This document shows positions 18,261 through 29,876 of a stretch of DNA of 51,328 nucleotides, piece after piece. Made by a program: the position numbers and the translations under genes. Source of the DNA: Schoenoplectus triqueter. Taxonomy: Eukaryota; Streptophyta; Magnoliopsida; Poales; Cyperaceae. The notes under the pieces were generated by a model, which was not told the DNA's origin, searched no databases, and saw only the letters and a list, made by a program, of their open reading frames with translations. The stretch covers positions 1-51,328 of the forward strand of contig CAXKVV010000719.1 of assembly GCA_964058805.1 (NCBI GenBank). The letters are read 5' to 3'. Within the stretch, counting starts at the first letter, position 1. Each line of letters opens with the position of its first letter.

Positions 18261-21200
18261 TCTTTATTTATTAGAAGAAACTAGGGTCTGTCTTTTGTGT
18301 GTGTTGTGTGCTTATTCTGTTATTCGGTAGATAACACGCATCTAATAAGTAAATTACACATGTCATATGAATGATATGTGTTACCTACTTAGTAAATTAT
18401 AAATTTCATGACATTTTTTGGTATATTTGCAAGTAAAATAGGATGGTCTTTTAAAAACATGAATTATTTGGCAATCTTTATATAGTTTAAATCTAAATTC
18501 AATGTTTGAACATGATGTATATTACATGTTATGTACATTTTATTATTACCTAGATAATCATATTTTGAGGTGATTCAATCCAATCATTCATTATTTATTA
18601 CAATGATGATTGTATAACTGAAAAATAAATTGACAATCTTAAAATTTCTTTTTATAATGTGGATATTAAAATTTGGCAGTTTTTAAAAAATAAAATTTTG
18701 TGAACAGTTCGTCAAGTAAAAAAAATCTAATTTTGAAGATTTTCTGTATAATTCAGGAAAAAAAAAGAAAGTTTGCAATTTCTTAATTAGTCCTTCAAAA
18801 TAGCAGTAGAATCTATTGAAGAGCTGAATTTGTTAGAAAACATTAACTTGTTAATATTCAGTTATGTACCAAGTTTGTGTCATGATAACGGGGGGTGGTT
18901 AGAAATTAAGATCTTAGAATAAGGTTCTGTGTTAGTCCACGAGTTCACGCTCTCTAAAAGAGAAGACGCCAAAGAATGATGCGCTGGAGCCTGCGAGTGA
19001 TATACTGGTATTTGGTCTGTACTGTCTCTTCATAGCTGCTCTGGTATTTGGTCTCTACCGTCTCTTCTTAGCTGCTCACATGCACTGAACCGCCGACCAG
19101 GAAAGCTTTTTTCAGGCTAGTTTTGCAAGAAATATGTATTCTATATTCCAAGTTGCAAATTATAAATAAATAGTGTGTGTTTGAAGTAAAAGGTGATAGA
19201 ACTCAATCCAACTTGACAAATTTGCTCAATCTGATATAAACCCGATTTAATTTAAATTTTTCAAAAAAATCAAACTAACTCAATATGATTTAAAATTAAA
19301 TAATTTATAATTCAACCGAAATCAATCTAAAATCTGAAAAAAAAATTTCAACAATTATATTAACCTCACCTCAACATTACCCGTCCAGTTGCTACCCTAG
19401 TATGAAATAGCTATAACATATGTACCGTCAAATATTCTAAATATTCTAGTGCATCTGACATGCATTAAACTATCTGAAGTACGAAGGAATCAGAACACTA
19501 ACAAATTTAAACCTTGAACATTTTTTTGTTAAATATCATTTAAATAACTAATTTCAATGCTGCTAAACACTGGTATATTAAAAATTAAAATGCATGGTTC
19601 TTTTATTTACACAAACTATTATTTTTTTATAATTCCAATATAAGTTATGTGCAGTATGTGTTCAAATCATAGACAACTTATGGTGTTTTCTTTCTGTTTT
19701 CTCATTATTGGATGATTTCAATTTAACGCATTTGATTTTTTTTTCTTTTTTATCCGGTCCATATATCACTTAAATACTTGTGCGATAGTATGTGACAACA
19801 AATGTGTATAAGGTGACAGGCTGCAGAGTTAACCAGCCCCATAGTTTCATCATACAAACTTACAAAACTACTTTTAGTTTTGGATAATCTTATGCGTCGT
19901 TGGCTTCCGCTATGAAAATTATCTTTACAAAAATTAAAATTAAAAATTCATGATTGAGACTTGAAAATTAACGAAAAATAAAAACGCTAGACAATCAGTA
20001 ATTAGGGATAATCATAAGCGCCTAGTTTTTGAATTCGGTCTATTTCTTACCTATCCTTTCTCTAATCCGACCTTTCCTCCTATATGAACAAGGTTTAATG
20101 AAGACCAGAGCTAACTCGAAGAAATGAGTCCTTATTAAACCAACTCTTATAACTCCAATCCTTATTAAATCTGTCTCTTCTCAAATTCTTAAAATCTGAA
20201 AATTCAAAAAAAAATTAAAAAAAAAATATTATTATTCTACATATAGTTGTAAATTTGTTTTAATATTGTGTGTTGTGTTTTAATTATATTTAAAACAAAT
20301 AATATATATATATATATATATATAATTATAAAATCTCTACGAAATGTGATCTTTATCTGACCTTTACGGACGATAAAGGCCGAACGCACACCTACGAAGT
20401 CTTTTGTACCCGACCCTCTAATCACCCTTTTCAAATTCGGCTCTTACTCAACTCTTTCGTAGGTTTGCTAGATCTGATCCTTAAGAAACTCAACTCGACT
20501 CTTAAGGATGATGTCTACCCGCAATGGACCGGATTTTTATTTAGCGTAAACATTAATTTAGAATGATCGTGTTGAAATTCATTTTTAGATGTTTATAAAA
20601 GTTTCTTCATCAATTATACGAAGTCTCATGAAAGACATTCTAATGAAAAATTGATTTAGCGGTTCATAAGATTTTTCTTGGGACATTATTGGAAGTACCT
20701 AAAGTATGTTATTTTTGTAGAACCAAAACTCAATTTTCTTTTTGAGACGGAAATCTCAGTTGTCCAGTTTTGAACTGAAATTTTATAGGTCTAAATTTTT
20801 CATAACTTCAATTTTTATCCTTAATTTTTATTTTTATTTTATTTTCACTCAAATAAAATATTTCCTTTCCAATGTACATTTTTTCCTCTAACAAGATCCG
20901 CATGTACTTTGAGAGTTTTTTAAATTGGCGCTACCGGGCCACGGCATTATTTAAAACTTCGTTGTTAAAATAAATTCTTCCAAAGTTTTCTACAACAAGA
21001 TGAAAAACAAAATTACAAGTATAGATGATTATGGATATTTAGAAGATGAGAGTTCAAATGTTTTCATTTTTTGAGTATTCCAACGTGTTTTTACTTTTTT
21101 TAATTCTAATAACTCAAAATTTAAAATAAAATATCAAAATATAAATAAATAAATATGATTTATATCACTTTATTTATTTGTGGATAAAAAAAATATGTCA

Positions 21201-21499
21201 TTTATATATTATTTTATGTGAATCAAGAGCTTGTAAAAAATGAACCAATATGAATATTTTTTTAAAGTTTTTTTAACTGACTGATTCATATAAAATGTAA
21301 GTGAATAAGTGATCAATTTTTATATGTAACATGGTGGCAGAAAAAAATGGAGGCGTCCTCTATTTAGAATACAAGTTGAATTCGCATAAAATAACAAACA
21401 AGTAAACAAATAAATGCAGAATTAATGGACTCTTAATAAAAGATAACCAAAAAGACAAGAGAAATTCATGATATCTCCATTTTCAGCTTTTGTTGCTGT
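18261..21499. other. Intergenic, repeats only
   Basis: No gene recognised. It contains a 36-bp imperfect tandem duplication (19005-19076), a possible degenerate hAT-like element around 19188-19402 (ends aggtgatag and ttgctaccctag), and a moderately GC-richer stretch (20010-20540) with cttattaaacc/cttaaggat phrases that looks like an old unclassified transposon. A (TA)n tract lies at 20304-20325. Confidence 0.4.
19005..19076. repeat. 36-bp imperfect tandem duplication
   Basis: The unit begins ctggtatttggtct and ends tcttagctg or tcatagctg. Two copies with a few substitutions. Confidence 0.85.
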
Positions 21500-21927
21500 A
21501 TGTGCAGATTTTGTTATATATAATAATTATAAAAATTATATTATTAATAATAAGAGTGATAAAAGTAAAAATTTAAATCTACGGATAGCAGCACGCCACT
21601 GTCGGTGGTACGGAGCAAACACGCCACTGCCAGTGGCGTTTTTGTGTAAACGCACCACTGCCAGTGGCGCGTTTGCCTAAAAATGGATTTTTTTATCACT
21701 ATAAAATACACGCATAGGTATCTATCTGCGTGGTTGGTATTTATAAAAGACAAACGTGCCACTGGTAGTGGCGCGTTTCAGTAAAGACGCCACTGGCAGT
21801 GGCGCGTTTGCTCCGCGCCACTACCAGTGGCGTGCTGCCATTCGTAGATTTAAAATTTTATTTTTATCATTCTTATTATTAATAATATAATTTTTATAAT
21901 TATTATATTTAAAAAAAATCTGCTCTA
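21500..21927. repeat. Large foldback hairpin with six nested GCCACTG-type palindromes
   Basis: The left arm (from tgtgcagatttt, through aatctacggatagcagcacgcc) and the right arm (ggcgtgctgccattcgtagatt … aaaatctgctcta) are inverted repeats of about 165-190 bp. The loop of roughly 60-70 nt centres near 21710. Each arm carries three modules based on GCCACTG-N-CAGTGGC, which is palindromic in itself (near 21594, 21630, 21653, 21757, 21788, 21816). These make a GC-rich block inside AT-only outer arms. No ORF of family interest. If transcribed, the RNA would fold into a long near-perfect duplex. Family unknown to me. Confidence 0.85.
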
Positions 21928-22267
21928 TGTGTATACTACCAAGTGTAATATTATAATTAATATTTACTTTTCTGTTAATGTAGGAAATTTTCATTGTCAT
22001 ATTTTGTTAATGCCACCAAATGTAACAACATTTGTTTTATAGTGATATGTTAAATTGTCAAATCCAAAAATTAGTTGCAAATGGTATAAATATTTTTTTA
22101 TATGTGAGATCTATGTAAAAGTCCATGATATATTAACGATTATTTTTATGTATCAAAATTTCCCTTAATTTAGTTTGTATAGGATAAATTCCAGAAAAAA
22201 TAATTTAGGGATATTATTTCAAATTATAATCTCAACTTCATAGGGCTTCTCTATTATTTATTTTAAA

Positions 22268-22660
22268 ATATATATAGAGAGAGAGTAAAACTAATATGTT
22301 CCTAGGAGTACGGAGCCTCTCTGTGATCCTAACTTAAAAACTATATCAAATGATCTTTAAATTTTGATTTATCACATTCATTAAATTTTTCATATTGAAA
22401 TCTTATAGGGTACAAAAATTTGGGGTGTTTCGAATTTTCTATGTCATTTTTTTAATTTTTGAAAATCAACTCTAAAAATAATAATAAAATATTCAATGTT
22501 TGTATATTATTTTTAAAAATTAAAAAAATGACTTATAAAACTCGAAACACTTCAAAATTTTGAACCCCAAAAGATTTCAATATGAAAAATTTAATGAGAG
22601 TGATAAATCAAAATTTAAAAATTATTTAATATATTTTTTAAATTAAAATCACAAATAAAC
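22268..22660. repeat. Foldback element (FB7) next to (TA)n(GA)n
   Basis: A (TA)n(GA)n tract (22268-22285) is followed by long inverted repeats centred near 22480. The left-arm phrase ttttgatttatcac…cattaaatttttcatattg is mirrored on the right. The interior (tttggggtgtttcgaattttc) resembles that of FB6. The outer right terminus is blurred. Confidence 0.7.
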
Positions 22661-23580
22661 TCTAGAAGCAAGCTAGTTACTACCTTAATAATTTAGTTAT
22701 CCGAGGATATGAACTCCCCTGATCTGATCAGACATTATCTGGTTATCAGTGAAGATATTTTCTCGGATTCAGTAAAAACAAAAAAATGAAGATAAAAGAT
22801 GAAGATATTTACACAATAAGTTGGATACACGGAATCTGTCAGTTAATGATGCCAACTGATAGGAATCTAAATTCTCTGTAGTATTTTACTGTTTGAAATG
22901 CAGTTCGAATTTTAATCAACAGTAGACACCTTTGTGAATTTAAATATTATCTGTGACACTGTTCATAGTATCGTTCCCTTCAGTGTCCATTTCAAAAACT
23001 GAGGTACCCGAGAGGATACTCGTCCAACTGATAGCCGCCGATCAAAAAAAGAGAAAAAAATGCACCAGATTTACTACAATTTACTTGAGATAACAAGGTT
23101 TTCTGATTAAATAGGAACCGTTGATATAAAAGAACAGAGGAATCTCCTCCTAGTACATTTTTCAAAAGAACAACAGAAGCCCTTTTATGACCAAATCAGA
23201 ATATCAGATGGTGGAAATCAGAAAGTTGAATGCTAATATCTGATTTTAAGAAGCAGGAGACAAATAGACAAAACTGACAGCTGTGCTGAGGGGTGGGGCA
23301 AGACCGCAAGAGATTCAGGTTCTTTGGGATTCCTTTCATTTCCTTGACCTTCTTGTGACCGACCTGACAAGGACTAATCTAATTTATTACCCGCAAATCA
23401 ACGGATTATATGCTTTCGAACGAAGTTACAACCAAATAGATAACTGTTGTTTATATTTACTTTCTACTGTAATAAATAATATTATTAAGGTAATTATGGA
23501 ATGTCGACTGTGGTTCTCTGTGGCACCTTTCAGGTGCTATCTTGTGCAGTATAACTCCGAAGTACAAATGGACTCGAGTC
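22661..23580. other. Intergenic, no gene recognised
   Basis: Some unique-looking sequence (22900-23300). The 105-codon ORF at 23283-23600 has no recognisable domain and runs into the MITE at 23581, so I do not call it a gene. Confidence 0.35.
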
Positions 23581-23788
23581 TAGAGGTGGCAATCGGGTAG
23601 TTTATTTATTTCAAAGAAATCGAATCAGGTTATAGTCAGTTCAAATTGGATTAATTTATATATTTTTTTAGATTTTAAATTAAATTTTGATTAGTTTATA
23701 AATTTATTTAATAAAGGATTGAGTTGAAACAGATCGGATTTAGACCCAGACAGATTTTTTACGTCTGGTTCATATTTATCACCTCTAA
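23581..23788. repeat. hAT-like MITE
   Basis: Ends tagaggtggcaatcgggt and, reversed from the right, tagaggtgataaa: a TIR of about 9-12 bp. The interior is AT-rich with gatcggattt-type motifs. No intact target-site duplication was seen. Confidence 0.5.
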
Positions 23789-25845
23789 AACCAACCCAAG
23801 ACAGATTAAGCGTGTTAATTTAGGAATGAAAAGTTGATGGGAGTTGATAAAATGTCAGTAATTTGATTAATTAATGTTGTATTGAATTACTGATTTTTTA
23901 CTTCAATAATATTTATTGGAGAAGTTAGGCATATATAAATTTAAAAAAAAAATATGCAATAATTTATTGGATAGATCTTAAACACTAAACGTTTATTCAT
24001 ATTTTGGGAGATTTCTATGTCGACTAAGATTGTTAACGCGTATTAATATCTTTTTGATAGGATACTCGTGTTTGATCAGTCTAAAAGAAGGAAATTGAAG
24101 AGAATATGGAAATACTTTTTCAGATGAATTTTTGCAAAGTTCTTCGGTAAGAAATAGTAGAAAACTGTGAAAAAAAAATATACTATTTACTCTGCCTTCA
24201 CTTTTTGACAAATAAGAAAAAAAATGATTTTTGATTTTAAAATTTTGCTATTTCTTCATTCACGTCCAACTTTTATATATCGAACGAAAACGAGATTCTA
24301 GTATATAAAAAATATATAATAAAAACCTATATAGATCGGAAAGTTTCTATATCAACAAGAATGTTTATACGTGTTAGTTGTCAGAGTACAATTTTGATAG
24401 GGACACTTGTATTTGAAAAAGGAGGATTTATTCAATAAAAAATACTTGTACAATTCGCCATGAGTTTGTGACTACAAATTTGGTAATAATAATTTTACAT
24501 TTAAAATTTTAATAATAAATTCAAGCTTCAGATTTTGATATGTAAAAGTATGTGTTCAAATTAAAAAAAATGAAAAAAAAATTAGAATATTGTTTAAGAA
24601 AAATAAAATGGATGAAGATATAAACTATTTATCATTATTCATGTAATATACAATGTCAAATTGTGAAAAATAGAAATAAATTTATGTAATTGAGACTTTA
24701 TCCGAATTTCAAAAAAGGAAGAACCGCGGATTCAGAGAGTTATCAACTAACGTATAGGGCGTAAATTGGGTATTTGGTCTTGTTCTTTTGGACCACATAC
24801 TAAATTTGCATCCTAGCTTTTTTGGATCATAGACCCAGTCCGCGATTCTTTCTTATTTGAAAATTTTTAAATAGTTTCTTCTTTTGTAATTTTAATTTTA
24901 TTTTTTTATATATAAAAATAACTCAAATAAAAGAGAATTGGATTCTTCTACTATCTTAATCGGAAACCATCTATAAAAAGAAGTAAAATGATATCATTTG
25001 ATGTAAAAAGACAAGTTTGCCTTATGATCGTCATTCTATTATATGCAACTTTATCAAATGATATGATAATATTTGAAATAATATAATTATGCATGTTGTA
25101 GAATTTGAAACCTAGATAATATTTACCAAATTAATTTAATTTTGGTCAAGTCTAATGAGAACCGGTTTGTAGCCCAACACAAATAAACTAAGTAACTAAG
25201 AAAGAGTAATAGAGCAAGAATACACAAGAACTTAGTTACTCAAATAAATGTAAGAAGTGATTATGTAATGAGAATTCGATAAATATCAATTGTCAAAATA
25301 AAAATAAATATCGCCAACAACTTGGCAATACAAAAGGACTTGCAAGAAAAGATGATGCAATATAGTAAAGCGTAAGTGATGAAAAATCTAAAGAAGATAA
25401 GATATGTTAACAGAGTTTAGTATAATAATATATATCTCTGAATATGGCTTCACTAACGAAACATCATATTATTATTAAAAAAATATTTTATAATTAGTAG
25501 TTTTAAATTCTTCATAAGAATAAATGTAAGAAAACTAAAGAACTATCTAACATAAACAACACAGCAAAAGCGCACTCAAAACTTAAAAAAATATATAGTT
25601 AAGAAGCTAATGAGTAAGTGAGCCAAAGCTCAAATATTAGAGCAAAATAGTAGCTCACAAAAATTACACTAAACTAATGAATTGGACTAATTCAAGGACT
25701 TAGAATTTTTGTGCAAACATTTTGTAAATACAGATCTTTTAGTGCCCTGATCGGAAAATATATAAGCCTAAAAATCTTATTGCTCCTCCTCCTTCCACAC
25801 TTCGATCTGAGCCTCCTCTTAGATCTATCCCTATTTTCTTTGGGT
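23789..25845. other. Intergenic, no gene recognised
   Basis: AT-rich. Two loosely similar blocks (24031-24120 and 24365-24430, both with tcgactaagattgtt/tcaacaagaatgttt and gataggatactcgtgtt-like phrases) suggest an old duplication. No coding features. Confidence 0.4.
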
Positions 25846-26141
25846 GTGTTTGGATGGTATAGAATATCATTGTTTTGGGAATAATAGTATTATTTTCGGG
25901 TTAGCAACCATTCAAACACAAAATTGAAATAAAAAATAGTAACAAAACAGTGTTAATCCGCTAATTCATAGAAAACGTTGGGTTAACGGATTAGCGTCCA
26001 TGAAGGTAGTGAAAATAATAAGAAATTATTTTTTTCTTTCATATTAGTATGGAGTAGTTTAAGATAATAATAATTATTAAATAAAATACTAAAAATAATT
26101 AATTATTTTAACTATTCTCTTCAAAATTATCATCCAAACAA
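25846..26141. repeat. MITE remnant with TGTTTGGATG ends
   Basis: Left end gtgtttggatggtat and right end ttatcatccaaaca are an inverted pair. A second internal inverted pair is ttcgggttag (25897-) and ctaacccgaa (26148-). The GTGTTTGGATGG-type terminus is common among plant PIF/Harbinger- and hAT-like MITEs. Boundaries uncertain. Confidence 0.42.
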
Positions 26142-27004
26142 TATTTCACTAACCCGAAATAGTAAAATTTAGCATTTTTCTCGCATTTCCTGAAATATCA
26201 CTAATCTCACACTATTTTAACTACTAAACTATACAGTGCTCATCTCAAGGCAATCTTTGAAAATATCTTAGTGCTTACTAATAATGCTGGTTTGGGAAAG
26301 ATTCTTATTGAAATAGCACTTAAGCATCAAATGCCTCAATTTAATTGGGTGGCAAGATACTATGATGATAAATGGTTCCTCGTTGAAGCGCTGAACCATC
26401 GTTGGCTTTAGAGGGTGACTTCTCGAGGTATACTCTACCTTGAGAACGTCGATATGCTAGTTCAGTGTTGGGATCTGGCTTTGGACGGAGGAGTCCGGTT
26501 GAGACCGACATGGATTCTGATATGTGGTTTTCCGATGAAGCTCTAGTTTTTTCATGAATTTGTAAAGGTCTTTGAGCTTTAAGGACAAGTCCTGATGCTT
26601 GATCTAGCGACAACATAACACATAGATTTCAGGATCGCTAAGTTCGGATTAGATTGTGTGTTGATCGTCTTATATCACCTATTACCTGAATCATGTATTG
26701 CGCTAATAGTAATTTTTGGACAAGGTATGATATGGCTTTTGAATCCTCCCATGGCTCCTCCACCTCCTCCCTCACCCCTTCCACCTTCAATGGATGCTGA
26801 TGGATCTGGTGGAGGGAACAAGTGTTTTTAAATGTGTAATTTTTTATGTATGTGGATGGATACTACATACTGCATATGCGGGATACGACCGCATATACGA
26901 ATTCTCATGTAAAACAATATATGCAGTTTACTTTTATAGGTTTTATTAAAATTATAAAGATTCTAAGTCTAATATATAAAATTTCCGTAAAGAAATGGTA
27001 AGAA

Positions 27005-27075
27005 GGGTGGAGTAGCTTAGTGGAATGGCGCTTGGACTTCAGTTAGGAGGCAGGATTTCGAGCCCCTTCTCACGC
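27005..27075 (+). repeat. tRNA-derived SINE head
   Basis: It contains a pol III A-box (TAGCTTAGTGG, 27013-27023) and a B-box (GGATTTCGAGCCCC, 27053-27066) about 30 bp apart, in a ggtggagtagcttagtggaa… context typical of plant tRNA-derived SINEs. No good anticodon arm forms, so a real tRNA is unlikely. The SINE tail was not identified. Confidence 0.6.
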
Positions 27076-27158
27076 GTATGTCCAAAACTATTTTACCACA
27101 TTAAAATCTTAAAAGTTATGCAATCGATCTTCTATGACAAACTTCAAAGGACCCATGT

Positions 27159-27242
27159 GTACAATAAATCGTATGAAGTAGAGTGCATGACATTCTGACT
27201 GTACAATAAATCGTATGAAGTAGAGTGTATGACATTCTGACT
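27159..27242. repeat. 42-bp tandem duplication
   Basis: Two copies of gtacaataaatcgtatgaag… ending gacattctgact, differing at one base (gtgcat/gtgtat). Confidence 0.95.
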
Positions 27243-27640
27243 GCGGGCACACTATCACATACGCATATACGGTTCATGCGGCCGGCCGCATTTAAAAATA
27301 CTGAAGGAAATGATCCCTAACCAAAAGGGAGATGGCATGATCAGGGATCGGGATCAGGCACAGCAGATCGAGTAGCCAAGAGACCTAACTCTGGGGCTCA
27401 GAAAGGGAAAGATCAGGCAGTCTATGATGAATTTGAGATTCTAGAATCGGGAGATTTAGTGAAATTAGTGACTGGTACCTCTTCTGTCGAGGATTCAGCC
27501 GTTCAGAATGTCAGTCCATCGGTAATGTTGGTACCGGTGGAGTCAGTACTTCCTGGTCCAGAACTTTGTGCTGTTCAAGAACAGTGTCCTCTTATCGTAC
27601 TAGATGAGAATCTGTTGCCTCTGATAACAAATTAGAGAGG

Positions 27641-29876
27641 TTATTTATTTAATTGGTCCATTATTTTATTTTGATTATAACAAAATTTGCTTCAATTGTG
27701 CTCTTATATTCTAAAGAACATAGGTCTTTTGTTAACACCGACTTCCTTTCATTTAGAAAAAAATAGGCCATTTCCGTCTACAAATACCGGTTGCATCTCA
27801 ACAAATCTAAAATCTGCATCTTTTGCTTCTCCGTGGGAGATGCCTGAAAATGCCACTCAAGAGGCAATTCAGCTCAAGTTATAAAAGAAAAAATTTCAAT
27901 TAATTTTCCTCTTTGAAGATTCTTAACAGCTTGAGGTGTTTGTTGATTAGCCTATATGATTATTTTGCAGAAATTGAAGAATGCAATTGCAAAAACACAA
28001 AATAATGTGAATTTCAAGGTTGATGAGGATATGCCATATGGTAATTTGGTTGCTTGAAATCGTAAATTTTATTAAATCACAGAATTTTCTTCCCAAATAT
28101 GTAATCACTACTTGGTTCCAATGAACCTATTCTAGTGGATCTATCCTTGGACGAAACGGGTCATTCTGTACTGGTATCATCATTCAGCACCAAACGTAGC
28201 ATTTTATTCTCTATTGTTACCAGAAGGGTTCTCTCTTGGCATGTATCATCCTGGTGTTTCTCAAAATGTAAAAGAACTTACTCATACCGGAATTTCTTTG
28301 ATTCTGGATTCATATCAACAGAAAACACGTGCCAGGTACTCAGAATCCAATACGTACCAGTATCATATCAGCATATGTACTATTACGTACCAGAGCTACA
28401 ACTGGGCAATTCATGGATAACCCATAACGAGCAATTATGCATGGTACTGTGCTTCTAGACACCACCCCCATTGCCACACGATACATTGATATAACAGTCC
28501 TTCATTATTTCTCAAAAATAATTATATCAGGCCATTACTTGCAAGTGGAGATAGCAGGTACTGGATTCACAACTGATGTGATTGAATTTCTAGCGAAAAG
28601 AAACGTGGTAGCATACCGTTCAATGGCCACTAAAGTGACCTATGTGTACCCTTTTACCACTGCCCTGGGTGCTTCTAAAGGGCAAAAGGGTGAAAAGAAT
28701 CATAGATGAGCTGGGATGGTTTGCACCAGACACTGAGTCGATGGACTCATAGATATAGGCAAAAATATTTCTTGGTTCTGTTTCTCTCTCTTTTCTTTTT
28801 TGTGTGTTTTGTTTTCAAATATATAGGTTTACTACCCTGTCAAAGCTTTTGTAATATCATGTTTGGTGCTTGGGGCTTGCTTGGAAGATCTTCTGATAAA
28901 TATTGGATTCTGCATTTTAGCATGTCAAAGTGAAGAATTTAAGTTTGCTTCGAGAAATTGAAAGATTCCATCTTTTAACTTCCTCAGTTTTATTTTTCAT
29001 CTTGTTTGATGCAAATTCAATATATTATGCGGTAGATAAAATTGGATTCAAATCTATAGCGTATGTAGGAAATTTGTTCATTAATTTTTAGATTTTCAGC
29101 TTTTAGCTTTTAATGCCAAAAGACTTTTAATCAAATGGTGCGGACTATTACTTTAAAAAACTAACAATTCAGATGATTTCGATCATATCTTTTTTTCTCA
29201 CCATCGAATAAATTAATAATCAATTATTTTTAATTTAAAAAAGTGATTATCTATTATATAATTTTACTTAAAAAGAATAGTATGTTTTATAAATCATATT
29301 TTATTTATAAATTTAAGAGTCTTCGTAATTGATTTAGACATAAATTATATCTAAATAAAATATATTATTTATTTATAACAAAAATATACAAGTATTTTTT
29401 AAGAGTTTTTGTCTATTAATGTTATTAGATAATGTACAATGACTGAAATATTTATATTTAAATTTACAATATGGATTGATTTTATTAAAGTGACTGTTTA
29501 TATTTTAATCAAACCTATTCATCCTCTCCATTTCATTTTCGTTTTTTTAGATTGCATTTATATGAGATCTAAAAAAAGTATACCTCAAATAAATTATATA
29601 ATAACTATTATTAAATTCTATTTTAAAAAAAACTATGCTTTCAAAAATATTATATTTTATACATATTCTTCTATTAAATAATAATTAAGATTAAAAATTG
29701 TAAAAATTTATAATTAATTTAGATAATAAAATTACCGTTAGAAATAAATATTTTTAAACTTAAGATATTCCGCCCAACGAGAGCAGGTTCGTGCTAATAC
29801 ATAGGAAGTTAAGAAAACTCTTTGCACATTTATGGTCTGCTATAGTTATGGCCCTGCACAATATTATTGTCTGACT
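27641..29876. other. Several ORFs of unknown origin, then AT-rich DNA
   Basis: Between 27690 and 28935 open stretches of 60-107 codons occur in all three plus frames (27687-27884, 28135-28458, 28214-28420, 28437-28709). Base composition here is less AT-biased than the flanks, suggesting a former coding sequence with frameshifts. The 28437-28709 frame (…SKIIISGHYLQVEIAG…) looks protein-like, but I do not recognise it. After about 28940 only AT-rich sequence is seen. Confidence 0.3.

Larger units (their letters stand above)
26819..27303. mobile_element. hAT-like non-autonomous element inserted in the retroelement ORF
   Basis: Left end CAAGTGTTTTTAAATGTG and right end CGCATTTAAAAATACTG form a TIR of about 16 bp with few mismatches. 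The flanks GAGGGAAC and GAAGGAAA match at 6 of 8 positions, as expected for a decayed 8-bp hAT target duplication. Subterminal ccgcatatacg/acgcatatacgg motifs occur at both ends. Its interior contains the SINE head at 27005-27075 and the 42-bp tandem repeat. Confidence 0.6.
26330..27640 (+). pseudogene. Decayed retroelement ORF resembling a DUF4283-containing LINE ORF1, interrupted by a MITE
   Basis: In one plus frame from about 26340 to 26650 the translation shows a DUF4283-like layout: a RWL…RG pattern, a PTWILICGFPMKL core, then LMLDLATT and IDFRIAKFGLD. It is broken by at least four stop codons. A Pro-rich MAPPPPPSPLPPS segment follows at 26750-26810, where the frame is cut by the element at 26819-27303. 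After it an acidic stretch (…VYDEFEILESGDLVKL…, ending LPLITN-stop near 27634) looks like the same ORF resuming. It cannot encode a functional protein. The family call is from pattern only; another retroelement gag-like ORF is possible. Confidence 0.5.

Noticed and set aside
23283..23600. 105-codon ORF as a gene
   Set aside because: No recognisable domain, and its 3' end lies in a MITE terminus.
27005..27075. Functional tRNA gene
   Set aside because: A and B boxes are present, but no proper anticodon arm or acceptor stem forms; a SINE head fits better.
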